From the NCBI GenBank assembly GCA_002729125.1, contig PBTQ01000063.1, positions 1 to 38,384 of the forward strand: 38,384 nucleotides of DNA, given 5' to 3'. This DNA is from Acidimicrobiaceae bacterium. GTDB taxonomy: Bacteria; Actinomycetota; Acidimicrobiia; Acidimicrobiales; Aldehydirespiratoraceae. Shown piece after piece: positions 1 to 8,234 of this stretch. Position 1 is the stretch's first letter; the number at the start of each line of letters is the position of its first letter. The position numbers and the translations under genes are program-made. The notes below the pieces were generated by a model. It was not told the DNA's origin and ran no database searches. It saw nothing but the letters and a program-made list of their open reading frames with translations.

Positions 1-759
1 GGCCATGACATCAACTACATCGCCCTCGCAGGCGCCCTCGAGTCGATGGGCCGGAAGGGCGAGGCCCCGGTTCCGCCGCTCAACCTCGTCGGCGACTTTG
101 GCGGTGGCGGCCTGTACCTCGCCTTCGGCATGGTGTGTGCGATCCTTGAAGCCCGATCATCAGGCGAGGGCCAAGTCGTCGATGCCGCGATGGTCGACGG
201 TGCCGCGTCGCTGATGACCTTCTTTCACGGCTTTCGGGCGATGGGTATCTGGAATGACGAGCGCGGTACCAACCTGCTCGACACAGGCGCCCACTTCTAC
301 GACGTCTACGAGTGTGCCGACGGCAACTTCGTTTCGATCGGCTCGATCGAGCCACAGTTTTACGCCGTCTTGCGGGAGAAGATGGGGCTCACCGACTCCG
401 TCTGGGATCAGCAGATGAGCCGCTCCGCATGGCCTGCTCTCAAGGCCGAACTCACGGCGCGTTTCAAAGAGAAGACCCGCGACGAGTGGTGCGAGATCAT
501 GGAGCACACCGACATCTGCTTTGCTCCGGTGTTGTCGATGTCGGAGGCTCCGCAGCACCCGCACAACATTGCTCGCCGCACATTCGTTGAGCGCCACGGT
601 GTGACACAGCCACGGCCGGCGCCTCGCTTTTCTCGCACCGATTCCGAGATTCAACGTCCGCCCGCCCATGCCGGTCAGCACACGAATGAGCTGCTTGCCG
701 ATCTCGGGCACTCCGCTGAGGAGATCGCGGTGTTGCGCGAGGGCGGTAGCGTCGCGTAG
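1..759 (+). CDS. CaiB/BaiF (class III) CoA-transferase, C-terminal part; 5' end outside window
   Basis: The reading frame is open from base 1 and the gene starts before the window. The first residues, GHDINYIALAGAL, match the segment after the catalytic region of alpha-methylacyl-CoA racemase-like class III CoA-transferases. The next part (PPLNLVGDFGGGGLYLAFGM, then VVDAAMVDGAASLM) is the conserved helical stretch of that family. The C-terminal half (FYDVYECADGNFVSIGSIEP, then FAPVLSMSEAP) is the usual small-domain region. Family members move CoA between carboxylic acids or epimerise 2-methylacyl-CoAs; the racemase subgroup is most likely here because of the GHDINY motif. The stop codon TAG is followed at once by the ATG of the PIG-L gene (TAGATG), so the two are probably co-transcribed. 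The catalytic Asp region of the N-terminal domain is not visible, so the substrate is unknown. Confidence 0.9.
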   Translation, partial: GHDINYIALAGALESMGRKGEAPVPPLNLVGDFGGGGLYLAFGMVCAILEARSSGEGQVVDAAMVDGAASLMTFFHGFRAMGIWNDERGTNLLDTGAHFYDVYECADGNFVSIGSIEPQFYAVLREKMGLTDSVWDQQMSRSAWPALKAELTARFKEKTRDEWCEIMEHTDICFAPVLSMSEAPQHPHNIARRTFVERHGVTQPRPAPRFSRTDSEIQRPPAHAGQHTNELLADLGHSAEEIAVLREGGSVA

Positions 760-1587
760 ATGGCGACTGCGGTCTTCTTTCACGCCCACCCCGACGACGA
801 GGCGATTGCTACCGGCGGAACGATGGTGATCGGTGCCCGACGCGGGCATCGCATCGTGCTGGTGTGCGCCACCGACGGCGCCGTGGGTGAGGCCGATCCC
901 GACATGATTCCCGAGGGCGAGACCCTCGCTGACGTCCGAGCCCGTGAGCTGGTGGCGGCCGCCGACGAGCTTTCGGTCAGCCGGCTTGAGTTTCTTGGCT
1001 ACAAGGACTCCGGGATGGAGAACACCCCGACCAACGGTGATCCCGACTGCTTCTGGCAGGCCGATGTCGAGGAGGCGGCCGAGCGACTCGCCCAGATCCT
1101 TCGTGAAGAGCAGGCGGACATCGTTACGATCTACGACCCGATCGGTGGCTACAACCACCCCGATCACATCCAGGTTCACCGGGTCGGCAAGCGGGCTGCG
1201 GAGCTCGCCGGTACGCCCCATGTGTTCGAGTCGACGATGAATCGCGAGCAGATGAAGTCGTTCGGTGAGGATCCGGCCTGGGCGGAGATAGCAGAGGACA
1301 CCGATCTTTCGGCTGATGAACTCGAGGCCGAGCGCAACGAATTCCTTGAGCAGGATCTCGGCACTCCGGCCGCCGACATCACCCACGCAGTCGACGTCAC
1401 CGGAGTCGTTGCCGAGAAGAAGGCGGCGATGGCCGCCCATGGGTCTCAGATCACCGAGGACTCCGTCTTCCTCAAGTTGCCTGACGATGCCTTCGCCCTG
1501 GCGTTCGGGCAGGAGTGGTACGTGCACTACGGCTCGTCGCAGCGGGGTGAGCCCTACCTCGACGACATCTACGCCATGCTCGACTGA
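760..1587 (+). CDS. PIG-L (LmbE-like) zinc deacetylase family protein
   Basis: 275 residues. The N-terminal HAHPDDE motif (residues 8-14) and a later NHPDHIQVH motif supply the His/Asp/His zinc-binding set of the PIG-L family, which removes N-acetyl groups from GlcNAc-type substrates. In actinobacteria the family includes MshB and Mca of mycothiol metabolism. The sequence just after the first motif differs from the MshB and Mca proteins I know, so I assign only the family. The start ATG directly follows the stop of the CoA-transferase gene, with no visible room for a separate promoter, which suggests translational coupling. No signal peptide is seen, so a cytosolic location is expected. Confidence 0.85.
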   Translation: MATAVFFHAHPDDEAIATGGTMVIGARRGHRIVLVCATDGAVGEADPDMIPEGETLADVRARELVAAADELSVSRLEFLGYKDSGMENTPTNGDPDCFWQADVEEAAERLAQILREEQADIVTIYDPIGGYNHPDHIQVHRVGKRAAELAGTPHVFESTMNREQMKSFGEDPAWAEIAEDTDLSADELEAERNEFLEQDLGTPAADITHAVDVTGVVAEKKAAMAAHGSQITEDSVFLKLPDDAFALAFGQEWYVHYGSSQRGEPYLDDIYAMLD

Positions 1588-1608
1588 CCCGATGCCGAGA
1601 TCGATGGG

Positions 1609-1986
1609 ATGGATGCGGTGATGCTCGACCTGTACGAGGTCTCGATTTGGCCGTGGATCATTGCGAACGGTGTGGTGGCGGTCTGGGCGCTGTTCGCTCA
1701 TCTCGAAGCACGGCTACGCCATCGGTCGCTGTGGTGCGCCGTCGGAGGTGCCCAAGCGGTGATCGCCGCCCATGTCGTTTTCGCAGTGGCTGCTCAGGCG
1801 CAGGACACGATCGAGCCGGGCGAACCCCTGCTCTACGGGCTTGTTGCGTTCATGTCGTGCGGCCTGATCTTCTCGTACCGCAGCTATATGCAGGACCGTC
1901 CCTACCTGCTGTACGGGCTCGGCAGTCTGTGGCTGATGGGGCTCGGTGTCCGGGCTGCCTACCTCGTGCTGTGTTTCCCGGCGTGA
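1609..1986 (+). CDS. Small four-helix integral membrane protein, function unknown
   Basis: 125 residues with four hydrophobic segments at about 13-30, 41-62, 73-90 and 99-122, separated by short loops. Basic residues (HLEARLRHR) follow the first helix and suggest a cytoplasmic loop there. I do not recognise the family and see no catalytic motif. The gene lies 21 bases after the PIG-L gene in the same direction and is probably the last gene of that operon. An alternative in-frame ATG lies four codons downstream at 1621. The next gene, pckA, converges on it with a gap of only 13 bases. Confidence 0.65.
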   Translation: MDAVMLDLYEVSIWPWIIANGVVAVWALFAHLEARLRHRSLWCAVGGAQAVIAAHVVFAVAAQAQDTIEPGEPLLYGLVAFMSCGLIFSYRSYMQDRPYLLYGLGSLWLMGLGVRAAYLVLCFPA

Positions 1987-1987
1987 A

Positions 1988-2000
1988 ACCGGTCGCCGGT
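1988..2000. terminator. Short hairpin in the convergent gap before pckA stop
   Basis: ACCGG-TCG-CCGGT is a perfect 5-bp inverted repeat. It fills the gap between the stop of the small membrane protein gene and the stop of pckA. There is no T-tract on either side. It could end transcription from both directions, but the stem is short and chance is not excluded. Confidence 0.3.
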
Positions 2001-3664
2001 CACATCGCCGGCTGGATCCCCAGTTCGGCGTAGTTCTGCCGGACGAAGTTCTCGCGGAACATGTCCCGAAGGCGAGCGGCAGCTTCGTCGTAAGCGTCGG
2101 GATCTTCCCACGTGTCCCGCGGGTTGAGGATCCTGTCGTCGACTGCCGCGCAGGTGGTCGGCATTTTCACGCCGAGCGTTGGCTCGGTCTGCAGGTCGGC
2201 ACGGTCGAATTCGCCACTGAGCGCAGCGTCCAGCAGGGCGCGGGTGTCCCTCAGGGACATGCGCTCACCCTTGCCGTAGGGGCCGCCGGTCCAGCCGGTG
2301 TTCAGCATGATGCACCGAGTGTTGTTCTCGGCCATGCGCTTGGCGAGCAACTCGGCGTAGACGGCAGGCTTCTGCGACATGAACGCCGCTCCGAAGCACG
2401 ACGAGAACGACGGCTCGGGCTCGGTGACACCGACCTCGGTGCCGGCGAGCTTGGACGTGAAGCCCATCACGAAGTGGTACATCGTCTCGTTGCCGTCGAG
2501 GATCGACACAGGCGGCAGCACGCCGAACGCATCGGCGGTGAGCAGCACGATCGTCTCGGGGTGCGGACCGGCCGCTCCCTCTCGGACGTTCGGGTTCGTG
2601 TCGAGTGGGTACGCGAACCGGGTGTTCTCGGTGATCGACCCGTCGGTGAGGTCAAACTCCTGGGGATCGGTGCCGGCGATCGCCCTTCCGGGTAGGGCGG
2701 GTACGTTCTCGATCAGGGTTCCCTTCATCGACATGGCGGCGGCGATCACTGGTTCGGCGCTCTTGTCGAGATCGATGAGCTTGGCGTAGCAGCCGTCTTC
2801 GAAGTTCGAGATGCCGGCGTCGGTCCACACGTGCTCGTCATCGCCGATGAGTTCCCGATCGGGGTCGGCGGACAGCGTGGTCTTGCCCGTGCCGGAGAGC
2901 CCGAAGAGGATGGCAGTGTCGCTGCGATCGCCGACGTTGGCGGAGCAGTGCATGGAGAGCTGGCCCTTTTCGGGCAGCACGAAGTTCATGATCGTGAACA
3001 TGGTCTTCTTGTTCACGCCGCAGTAGTCGGCGGGGCCGAGGACGAGACCCACCCGGTTCTCGATGTCGATGATCACGGCGCGGTTGCTGCGGGTGCCGTC
3101 GCGTTCGGGCACGCACTCGAACGATGGCACGTTGATGAGAGTCCAGCCAGCTTTGGCTCGGTCGCTGTCCTCACGCACGGCCTTGGGGAACATGATGTTG
3201 CAGAAGTAGGCGTGGGTCGCGAACTCGCCGACGAAGCGGTACGGCTCGGCAAAGGTCGGATCCCAGCCGCAGAAGACGTCGGCGACGTACAGGTGGCGCT
3301 GCCGTTCGTTGAGGTGGTCGATTGCTCGCTGGAGGAGCGCGTCGAAGTTGGCGGCGTCGAATTTGGCGAAGCCGTTCTTCCACCAGACTCGGCCGGTCGT
3401 GCCGGGTCGGTCGACACAGAAGGTGTCCTTCACCGGACGGCCGGTGCACTCGGGGTCGGAGAAGTAGACGAGTGGACCGTCGACTCCGAGCGAGGTGGCG
3501 AAGGCTTTCTGGGCGTCGCCGGGTCCGTCGATCTTGATTCGGCCCCGGTCGTGAGCGATGGCTTCGTGGAACAGTTCGTCTTGGCTGAGTCCGTAGCGGA
3601 GTTCGACGCCCGCAAGACCGAAGGTGGTCTCCAGCTGGGTGGCGATGTCGGCGGTCGTGGTCAT
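2000..3664 (-). CDS. pckA: Phosphoenolpyruvate carboxykinase (ATP)
   Basis: 554 residues, close to the usual length of ATP-type PEPCK. It converts oxaloacetate plus ATP to PEP, CO2 and ADP, the entry step of gluconeogenesis. The P-loop GLSGTGKTTLSADP (around residue 254) and the following IGDDEHVWTD metal/nucleotide motif are diagnostic of the ATP-dependent class and differ from the GTP-type enzyme common in mycobacteria. NTGWTGGPYGKGERMSL near the C-terminus is also conserved. I chose the ATG at 3664 (MTTTADIA) because GGGGAG lies six bases upstream; the frame stays open to 3736, but that extension has no family resemblance. The upstream region carries two inverted repeats that may be regulatory. 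Confidence 0.96.
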   Translation of the reverse strand: MTTTADIATQLETTFGLAGVELRYGLSQDELFHEAIAHDRGRIKIDGPGDAQKAFATSLGVDGPLVYFSDPECTGRPVKDTFCVDRPGTTGRVWWKNGFAKFDAANFDALLQRAIDHLNERQRHLYVADVFCGWDPTFAEPYRFVGEFATHAYFCNIMFPKAVREDSDRAKAGWTLINVPSFECVPERDGTRSNRAVIIDIENRVGLVLGPADYCGVNKKTMFTIMNFVLPEKGQLSMHCSANVGDRSDTAILFGLSGTGKTTLSADPDRELIGDDEHVWTDAGISNFEDGCYAKLIDLDKSAEPVIAAAMSMKGTLIENVPALPGRAIAGTDPQEFDLTDGSITENTRFAYPLDTNPNVREGAAGPHPETIVLLTADAFGVLPPVSILDGNETMYHFVMGFTSKLAGTEVGVTEPEPSFSSCFGAAFMSQKPAVYAELLAKRMAENNTRCIMLNTGWTGGPYGKGERMSLRDTRALLDAALSGEFDRADLQTEPTLGVKMPTTCAAVDDRILNPRDTWEDPDAYDEAAARLRDMFRENFVRQNYAELGIQPAM

Positions 3665-3713
3665 GGGGAGCTCCCCGCTCGCAAAGTGTGTTCCTTGTCG
3701 TTCACCACCAGCG

Positions 3714-3736
3714 TTGCACGAGGTAGACAAGTGCAA
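3714..3736. promoter_or_regulatory. Inverted repeat TTGCAC-N11-GTGCAA upstream of pckA
   Basis: Perfect 6-bp arms, TTGCAC (3714-3719) and GTGCAA (3731-3736), are separated by 11 bases, which puts the arm starts 17 bases apart. It lies 50-72 bases upstream of the pckA start in the gap shared with the divergent Lrp-like gene. It is a candidate regulator site; I see no matching regulator in the window. Confidence 0.35.
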
Positions 3737-3750
3737 GACAGGTTCCTGTC
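3737..3750. promoter_or_regulatory. Inverted repeat GACAGG-TT-CCTGTC upstream of pckA
   Basis: A perfect 6-bp inverted repeat with a 2-base centre, directly adjoining the TTGCAC repeat on its pckA-distal side. It could be a second operator for pckA or an operator for the divergent gene at 3871. No family-specific consensus is recognised. Confidence 0.35.
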
Positions 3751-3870
3751 ATCGTAGAACGTTGGCACGGGCTTACCCAGCCAGAGCGGTGCACGAATCG
3801 CGATCGGACGTATCGTTCTCAGCGATGGCCGGTCGAACGGTCGTCCAGCGCAACCGAGAAGGGGTCCGTC

Positions 3871-4107
3871 GTGGCTGTCACTGCCTACATCTTGATCCAG
3901 GCTGCCGTCGGCGCGGCCGCCGATGTCGCATGCGAAACCGGTGCACTGCCGCAGGTCATTACTGCTGAGGTCGCCATGGGGCCCTACGACGTGATTGCCC
4001 GGGCGAGTGCCACCGACATGGACGTACTCGGTGGGGTGGTGGTGAACACCATTGGCAAGATCGAGGGTGTCGAGCGCACCCTGCTCTGCCCGATCGTCAA
4101 CCTCTGA
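3871..4107 (+). CDS. Stand-alone Lrp/AsnC ligand-binding (RAM/SAM) domain protein
   Basis: 78 residues, GTG start with a GAGAAGGGG ribosome-binding site 6-14 bases upstream. The sequence fits the alpha-beta ligand-binding domain of Lrp/AsnC regulators: a first strand AVTAYILIQ, the central GPYDVIARASATDMD segment, and a last strand RTLLCPIVNL. It has no helix-turn-helix, so it cannot bind DNA like a full Lrp protein. Such single-domain proteins are known in actinobacteria and probably bind amino acids or assemble with other Lrp-type proteins; that role is inference. It is divergent from pckA, and its stop abuts the stop of the next minus-strand gene (TGATCA). Confidence 0.85.
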   Translation: MAVTAYILIQAAVGAAADVACETGALPQVITAEVAMGPYDVIARASATDMDVLGGVVVNTIGKIEGVERTLLCPIVNL

Positions 4108-4344
4108 TCAGAGGTCGTACTCGGAGAGGTCGGGCGTCTCCATGTCGGCCTCGGATCCGATCATGAGCGACGTGGCCCGGCCAGCGTCGTCGAGTTCGAA
4201 GTTCACCCGCTGGCCCTGACGCAGCATCCGGAAGAGCGATCCCTCGAGGGCGTTCTCGGCGAGATCGATCTCACGAAGGTCGGTCTCGTCAATCAGCACC
4301 CCGTCGCCGGTACCGGGGTCGTAGCTCTTGATCACACCCTGCAT
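4108..4344 (-). CDS. Small cold-shock-domain-like protein lacking the RNA-binding aromatic motifs
   Basis: 78 residues. It aligns by eye with CspA-type proteins: MQGVIKSYDPGTGDGVLI at the start and FRMLRQGQRVNFEL in the position of the conserved FRxLxxGQRVxFE segment. The RNP1 region (usually KGFGFI) reads GDGVLI and the RNP2 region (usually VFVH) reads EIDL, so the nucleic-acid-stacking aromatics are missing. A beta-barrel fold is likely, but RNA binding is doubtful. I chose the ATG at 4344 because a TACGAT -10 box lies 7 bases upstream, typical of a leaderless actinobacterial gene; the frame is open further upstream, but that would overlap fakA. The acidic tail (SEADMETPDLSEYDL) is unusual for CspA. 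Confidence 0.75.
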   Translation of the reverse strand: MQGVIKSYDPGTGDGVLIDETDLREIDLAENALEGSLFRMLRQGQRVNFELDDAGRATSLMIGSEADMETPDLSEYDL

Positions 4345-4351
4345 CGGACAA

Positions 4352-4357
4352 ATCGTA
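4352..4357 (-). promoter_or_regulatory. -10 box TACGAT, leaderless start of the cold-shock-like gene
   Basis: On the minus strand TACGAT is followed by 7 bases and then the ATG at 4344. This matches the TANNNT-N7 arrangement of leaderless actinobacterial promoters. No Shine-Dalgarno sequence is seen. Confidence 0.55.
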
Positions 4358-4393
4358 CCCCCGTCAAGGTCCCCCCCGGCGACGTCGGCCTTG

Positions 4394-4399
4394 TACGAT
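4394..4399 (+). promoter_or_regulatory. -10 box TACGAT, leaderless start of fakA
   Basis: TACGAT is followed by 8 bases and the GTG start at 4408, with no Shine-Dalgarno sequence. The same hexamer serves the divergent gene 36 bases away, so two back-to-back promoters appear to share a 63-bp gap. Confidence 0.55.
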
Positions 4400-4407
4400 C
4401 CGAAGCC

Positions 4408-6054
4408 GTGTCTCTGAACGTCCTCGATGCCGCTGCACTTCGCCAGGTTGTGACCGTCTTCCGCGACGCGCTCGTCGACCACCGCGAGGCGGTGAACAAC
4501 CTCAACGTGTACCCCGTCCCCGACGGCGATACCGGCACCAACATGTCGCTCACCCTGCGTTCGGTCGTTGACGAACTCGACGGCACCGACACCGACATGG
4601 CATCGGCGTGCAAGGCGATCGCCCACGGCTCACTCATGGGTGCCCGTGGCAACAGCGGGGTGATCATGTCGCAGATCCTCCGCGGCTTCTCCACCACCGT
4701 CGCCGATTCGACATCGATCGACGGCGCAGCGTTCGCTTCGGCCCTGGCTGCCGCCGCCGAGGGTGCGTACGGCGCTGTTGGCAACCCGGTGGAAGGCACC
4801 ATCCTCACCGTCGTGCGCGAGTCGAGTGAGGCTGCGGTCGCTGCCGCCGAGTCTGGTGCCGATTTGGTCGGTGTCCTCGATGCTGCCCGCTCCGAAGGGG
4901 GCGAGTCGTTGCGGCGCACACCGACCCTGCTCAAGGTTCTCGCCGATGCCGGCGTGGTCGACGCTGGCGGTTCGGGTTTCCTGCTCTTCCTCGATGCGGC
5001 GCTCAATGTCGTCGACGAACGCGCGCTTCCCGAACCCGATGTGCAGGCACCTCCGGAATTCGAGATGGAGCGTCCTGATGGCGACGATCACGAACCCTCG
5101 ATTGCCGACCTGCGCTACGAGGTCATGTTCCTGCTGGACGCGCCCGACGAATCGATCCCGGGCTTCAAGTCCGCATGGGCCGAGGTCGGCGATTCGATCG
5201 TGGTCGTTGGCGGCGACGGCATCTTCAACTGCCATATCCATTGCGACGACATCGGCGCCGCAATCGAGTGTGGCATCGACGTGGGCCGAGCCCACAAGAT
5301 CCGAGTCACCGACCTGCTCGAAGAGCTCGAAGGGCTCGCCCACGAGGAGGATTGGGTTAAGGGTGAACTCGGTGATCCTGAGCCGTCAGGCCCGCCCGTC
5401 CCCACCGCCGTCGTGGCGGTCGCGGTTGGCGACGGGGTGGTATCGATCCTGAAGTCGATGGGAGTGCACGCGGTCGTAACCGGTGGCCAGTCGATGAACC
5501 CCTCGACCGCCGACCTGGTGCAAGCGGTCGAGTCGGTTCCGGCACTTGAGGTCGTCATCCTCCCGAACAACAAGAACATCATCCCGGTCGCGGAGCAGGT
5601 CGACGCCCAGTCCAGTCGTACCGTCCGAGTCGTGCCGACCCGTGGCATCGCCGAAGGCATCGCCAGTCTGATGTCCTACGACCCGCAGTCGACGGCTGAG
5701 GCCAACGCTGACTCGATGGCCGAAGTGGCATCGGGTGTGCTCGCTGGTGAAGTCACGCAAGCGGTCCGCGAATCGACCTCTGACGCCGGCCCGATTGCCA
5801 CCGGCGACTGGCTCGGCATTCGCCGCGAAGGCATCTGCACAGTGCAGTCGACCGTGGCGGAAGCCGCAATCGAACTGCTCAACGTCATGATCACTCGCGA
5901 CCACGAGTTGCTCACTGTGATCGCTGGCGAAGACGCCGACGACGACACCACCTCCCGCATTGAGGCGTGGGTTGAAGAGCATCACGGGGACGTCGAGGTC
6001 GAGGTTCACGAGGGCGGTCAACCGCTCTACCCCTACTACTTCGGGCTCGAGTAG
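4408..6054 (+). CDS. fakA: DAK2/DegV-type fatty acid kinase FakA (YloV family)
   Basis: 548 residues. The N-terminal DhaL-like kinase domain (about residues 1-200) has PDGDTGTN (38-45), whose Asp residues hold the Mg-ADP, and GARGNSGVIMSQILRGF starting at 78. The remainder matches the middle and C-terminal domains of the YloV/FakA family (HCDDIG, later LPNNKNI and GLGIR-like segments), ending YPYYFGLE. FakA phosphorylates fatty acids presented by FakB (DegV) proteins in Gram-positive bacteria; no fakB is in this window. The order fakA-recG is widely conserved, which supports the call. The GTG start at 4408 fits the leaderless promoter. Confidence 0.9.
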   Translation: MSLNVLDAAALRQVVTVFRDALVDHREAVNNLNVYPVPDGDTGTNMSLTLRSVVDELDGTDTDMASACKAIAHGSLMGARGNSGVIMSQILRGFSTTVADSTSIDGAAFASALAAAAEGAYGAVGNPVEGTILTVVRESSEAAVAAAESGADLVGVLDAARSEGGESLRRTPTLLKVLADAGVVDAGGSGFLLFLDAALNVVDERALPEPDVQAPPEFEMERPDGDDHEPSIADLRYEVMFLLDAPDESIPGFKSAWAEVGDSIVVVGGDGIFNCHIHCDDIGAAIECGIDVGRAHKIRVTDLLEELEGLAHEEDWVKGELGDPEPSGPPVPTAVVAVAVGDGVVSILKSMGVHAVVTGGQSMNPSTADLVQAVESVPALEVVILPNNKNIIPVAEQVDAQSSRTVRVVPTRGIAEGIASLMSYDPQSTAEANADSMAEVASGVLAGEVTQAVRESTSDAGPIATGDWLGIRREGICTVQSTVAEAAIELLNVMITRDHELLTVIAGEDADDDTTSRIEAWVEEHHGDVEVEVHEGGQPLYPYYFGLE

Positions 6055-6061
6055 CCCGCTC

Positions 6062-6066
6062 GGAGG
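6062..6066 (+). promoter_or_regulatory. Ribosome-binding site deciding the recG start
   Basis: GGAGG ends 7 bases before the GTG at 6074. It supports that start over the upstream in-frame ATG at 5960, which would lie inside fakA. Confidence 0.7.
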
Positions 6067-6073
6067 GCACGGC

Positions 6074-8212
6074 GTGCCAGAGGGCGATCCGCCACTCACC
6101 CTGCGGGATCTCAACCAGATCCCCGTCTCTCGCCTGCGCGGTGTCGGCGACAAGAAGGATGCCGCCCTCGCCGGTTCCGAGATCCGCACCCTCCTCGATC
6201 TCCTCACGCACTACCCGCGACGTCACCTCGACCGCACTAGAGAGGCATCGATCGGTGATCTCCAACCCGGCGAGGAGGCGACGGTCGTTGGTGAGGTGCG
6301 CTCCAGTCGTACCCGACAGCTTCGGGGCCGTCGCACGCTCACCGAAGTCGTGATCGGTGACGGAGGGCATCAGCTCCGGTTGACTTTTTTCAATCAGCGA
6401 TGGCGAGAGAAACAGCTCACCCCCGGTATGAGCGTGTTGGTCCACGGCAAGTGCGACACGTTCCAGGGCCAGCGCCAGATGACTGGCCCGATCGTCGACC
6501 TCGTGGGTGACCAGACCGGCCGAATCATCGCCGTGTATCCGCAGTCGGAAAAGTCCGGTCTCCTCACCAAGGACCTCGCCCGATTCGTCGAGGAGGGGGT
6601 CGCACGATGTCGACCCCGCGGTCTCGACGACCCCGTCCCCGATGGTGTGCTCGACCGTTTTGACTTTGTCGATCGCGCTGCCGCCGTGTTCGGCATCCAT
6701 CAGCCTGAATCGATGGCCGAGGTTGCCGAGGCCCGCCGTCGGCTCGTGTTCGACGAGTTGTTGCGGGTACAACTCGAACTGGTCCGTCGGAAGCGCCGCA
6801 TCGAGCGGGAGACGGCGGGTATTGCCCACGAGATCACCAGTGAGCTCACCGACCGGTTCCTCGAACGGCTGCCGTTCCCGCTCACCGACGCCCAGCAGCG
6901 GGCGATCGGCGAGATCGGTGCGGATCTCGAACTCACCCGGCCTATGCATCGTCTTCTGCAGGGCGATGTCGGTTCCGGCAAGACACTGGTGGCGGTGCAC
7001 GCGCTCCTCACGGCGGTGCAGGGTGGGTATCAGGGGGCGTTGATGGCGCCCACCGAGGTGCTGGCCGAACAGCATCACGCCAGCGTGACCGCCATGCTCG
7101 GGGACCTTTCGGTTTCTGACCCGAGCACGCTCATGGGTGAGCGCCCGTTGCGGGTCGAGTTGCTCACGAACCGCGTGGCGGCTGGTGATCGCCGCAAGAT
7201 CCTCGCCGATCTGGTCACCGGCAAGGTCGACATCATCATCGGCACGCACGCCCTGATTCAAGAAAAGGTTGAATACGCCGCCCTCGGGGTCGTCGTCATC
7301 GACGAGCAACACCGTTTCGGTGTCGAGCAAAGGGCCGCGCTGCGAGAGAAGGGTGACGCCGTTACCGCGCCAGATGTGCTGGTCATGACCGCCACCCCGA
7401 TCCCTCGTACTGCGGCGATGACGGTCTATGGCGATCTCGACGTGTCGGTGCTGGATGAACTCCCACCAGGCCGGACACCGATCGTCACCGAGTGGGCTCG
7501 TGACGCCGCCGCCGAGGAAGACGTTTGGGATGTCGTTCGAGCTGAGGTCGCCTCCGGTCGGCAGGTCTATGTCGTGTGTCCGCTGATCGACGAATCCGAG
7601 GCGCTCGACGTTCGTTCGGCCGAGGACACCTTCGCCGCCCTCCAGGCAAGCGAACTGTCGGATTTGACGCTCGGGCTGCTTCATGGCCGGGTTACGGCGG
7701 CGGAGAAAGCGTCGGTCATGGGCGACTTCCGGGCCGGCGACCTCGACGTGCTCGTCGCCACCACCGTGATCGAGGTCGGTGTCGACGTCCCGAACGCCAC
7801 CGTCATGGTGATCCTCGATGCCGAACGGTTCGGGATCGCCCAGCTCCATCAGCTTCGTGGTCGAGTTGGTCGAGGCCAGCACGCCAGCCGCTGCTTCCTT
7901 GTCGGGGATCCATCGACCACTGACGGTGAGGCGCGACTTGAGGCACTCGTTGCGTCAACCGACGGTTTCGAGCTTGCTGAAGTAGATCTCGACCTGCGAG
8001 GCGAAGGCACGATCATGGGCGAGCGTCAAAAGGGACGGAACGATCTCAAGCTCGCTTCGCTTCGTCGGGACAAAGAGTGGGTCGCCGCCGCCCGCCAGGT
8101 CGCGATCGAGATCATCGATGCCGACGAGGAGCTCGATCGCCACCCCGGCCTCGCTGACGAGCTGGAGCTACTGCTCGGCGACGACGACGCCGACTACCTC
8201 ATGAAGGACTGA
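6074..8212 (+). CDS. recG: ATP-dependent DNA helicase RecG
   Basis: 712 residues from the GTG at 6074. RecG reverses stalled replication forks and migrates branched DNA. The N-terminal wedge/OB-fold region (about 50-160) is followed by the two helicase lobes: Walker A GDVGSGKT near residue 297, the DEQHRFG Walker B box near 410, motif III TATPIPRT, HGRV, and motif VI in GRVGRGQHASRCFLVGD. The C-terminal part has the RecG-type LDLRGEGTIMGERQKG element. It follows fakA by 19 bases on the same strand and has its own good ribosome-binding site, so the two form an operon. Start choice is discussed at the ribosome-binding site entry. Confidence 0.95.
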   Translation: MPEGDPPLTLRDLNQIPVSRLRGVGDKKDAALAGSEIRTLLDLLTHYPRRHLDRTREASIGDLQPGEEATVVGEVRSSRTRQLRGRRTLTEVVIGDGGHQLRLTFFNQRWREKQLTPGMSVLVHGKCDTFQGQRQMTGPIVDLVGDQTGRIIAVYPQSEKSGLLTKDLARFVEEGVARCRPRGLDDPVPDGVLDRFDFVDRAAAVFGIHQPESMAEVAEARRRLVFDELLRVQLELVRRKRRIERETAGIAHEITSELTDRFLERLPFPLTDAQQRAIGEIGADLELTRPMHRLLQGDVGSGKTLVAVHALLTAVQGGYQGALMAPTEVLAEQHHASVTAMLGDLSVSDPSTLMGERPLRVELLTNRVAAGDRRKILADLVTGKVDIIIGTHALIQEKVEYAALGVVVIDEQHRFGVEQRAALREKGDAVTAPDVLVMTATPIPRTAAMTVYGDLDVSVLDELPPGRTPIVTEWARDAAAEEDVWDVVRAEVASGRQVYVVCPLIDESEALDVRSAEDTFAALQASELSDLTLGLLHGRVTAAEKASVMGDFRAGDLDVLVATTVIEVGVDVPNATVMVILDAERFGIAQLHQLRGRVGRGQHASRCFLVGDPSTTDGEARLEALVASTDGFELAEVDLDLRGEGTIMGERQKGRNDLKLASLRRDKEWVAAARQVAIEIIDADEELDRHPGLADELELLLGDDDADYLMKD

Positions 8213-8234
8213 CGCTCCCTGCCTCGGATGCGGC

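Noticed and set aside
160-1701. 513-codon open frame on the minus strand
   Set aside because: It is antisense to the CoA-transferase and PIG-L genes, both of which have clear family motifs; the translation is His/Arg/Val-rich with no motif. It is a shadow of GC-rich codon use.
3665-3736. N-terminal extension of pckA to 3736
   Set aside because: The added 24 residues do not resemble the PEPCK N-terminus, and the ATG at 3664 has a good ribosome-binding site.
5912-7882. 656-codon minus-strand open frame
   Set aside because: It lies opposite recG, which has all helicase motifs. The translated product shows no domain and follows the mirror of the recG codon pattern.
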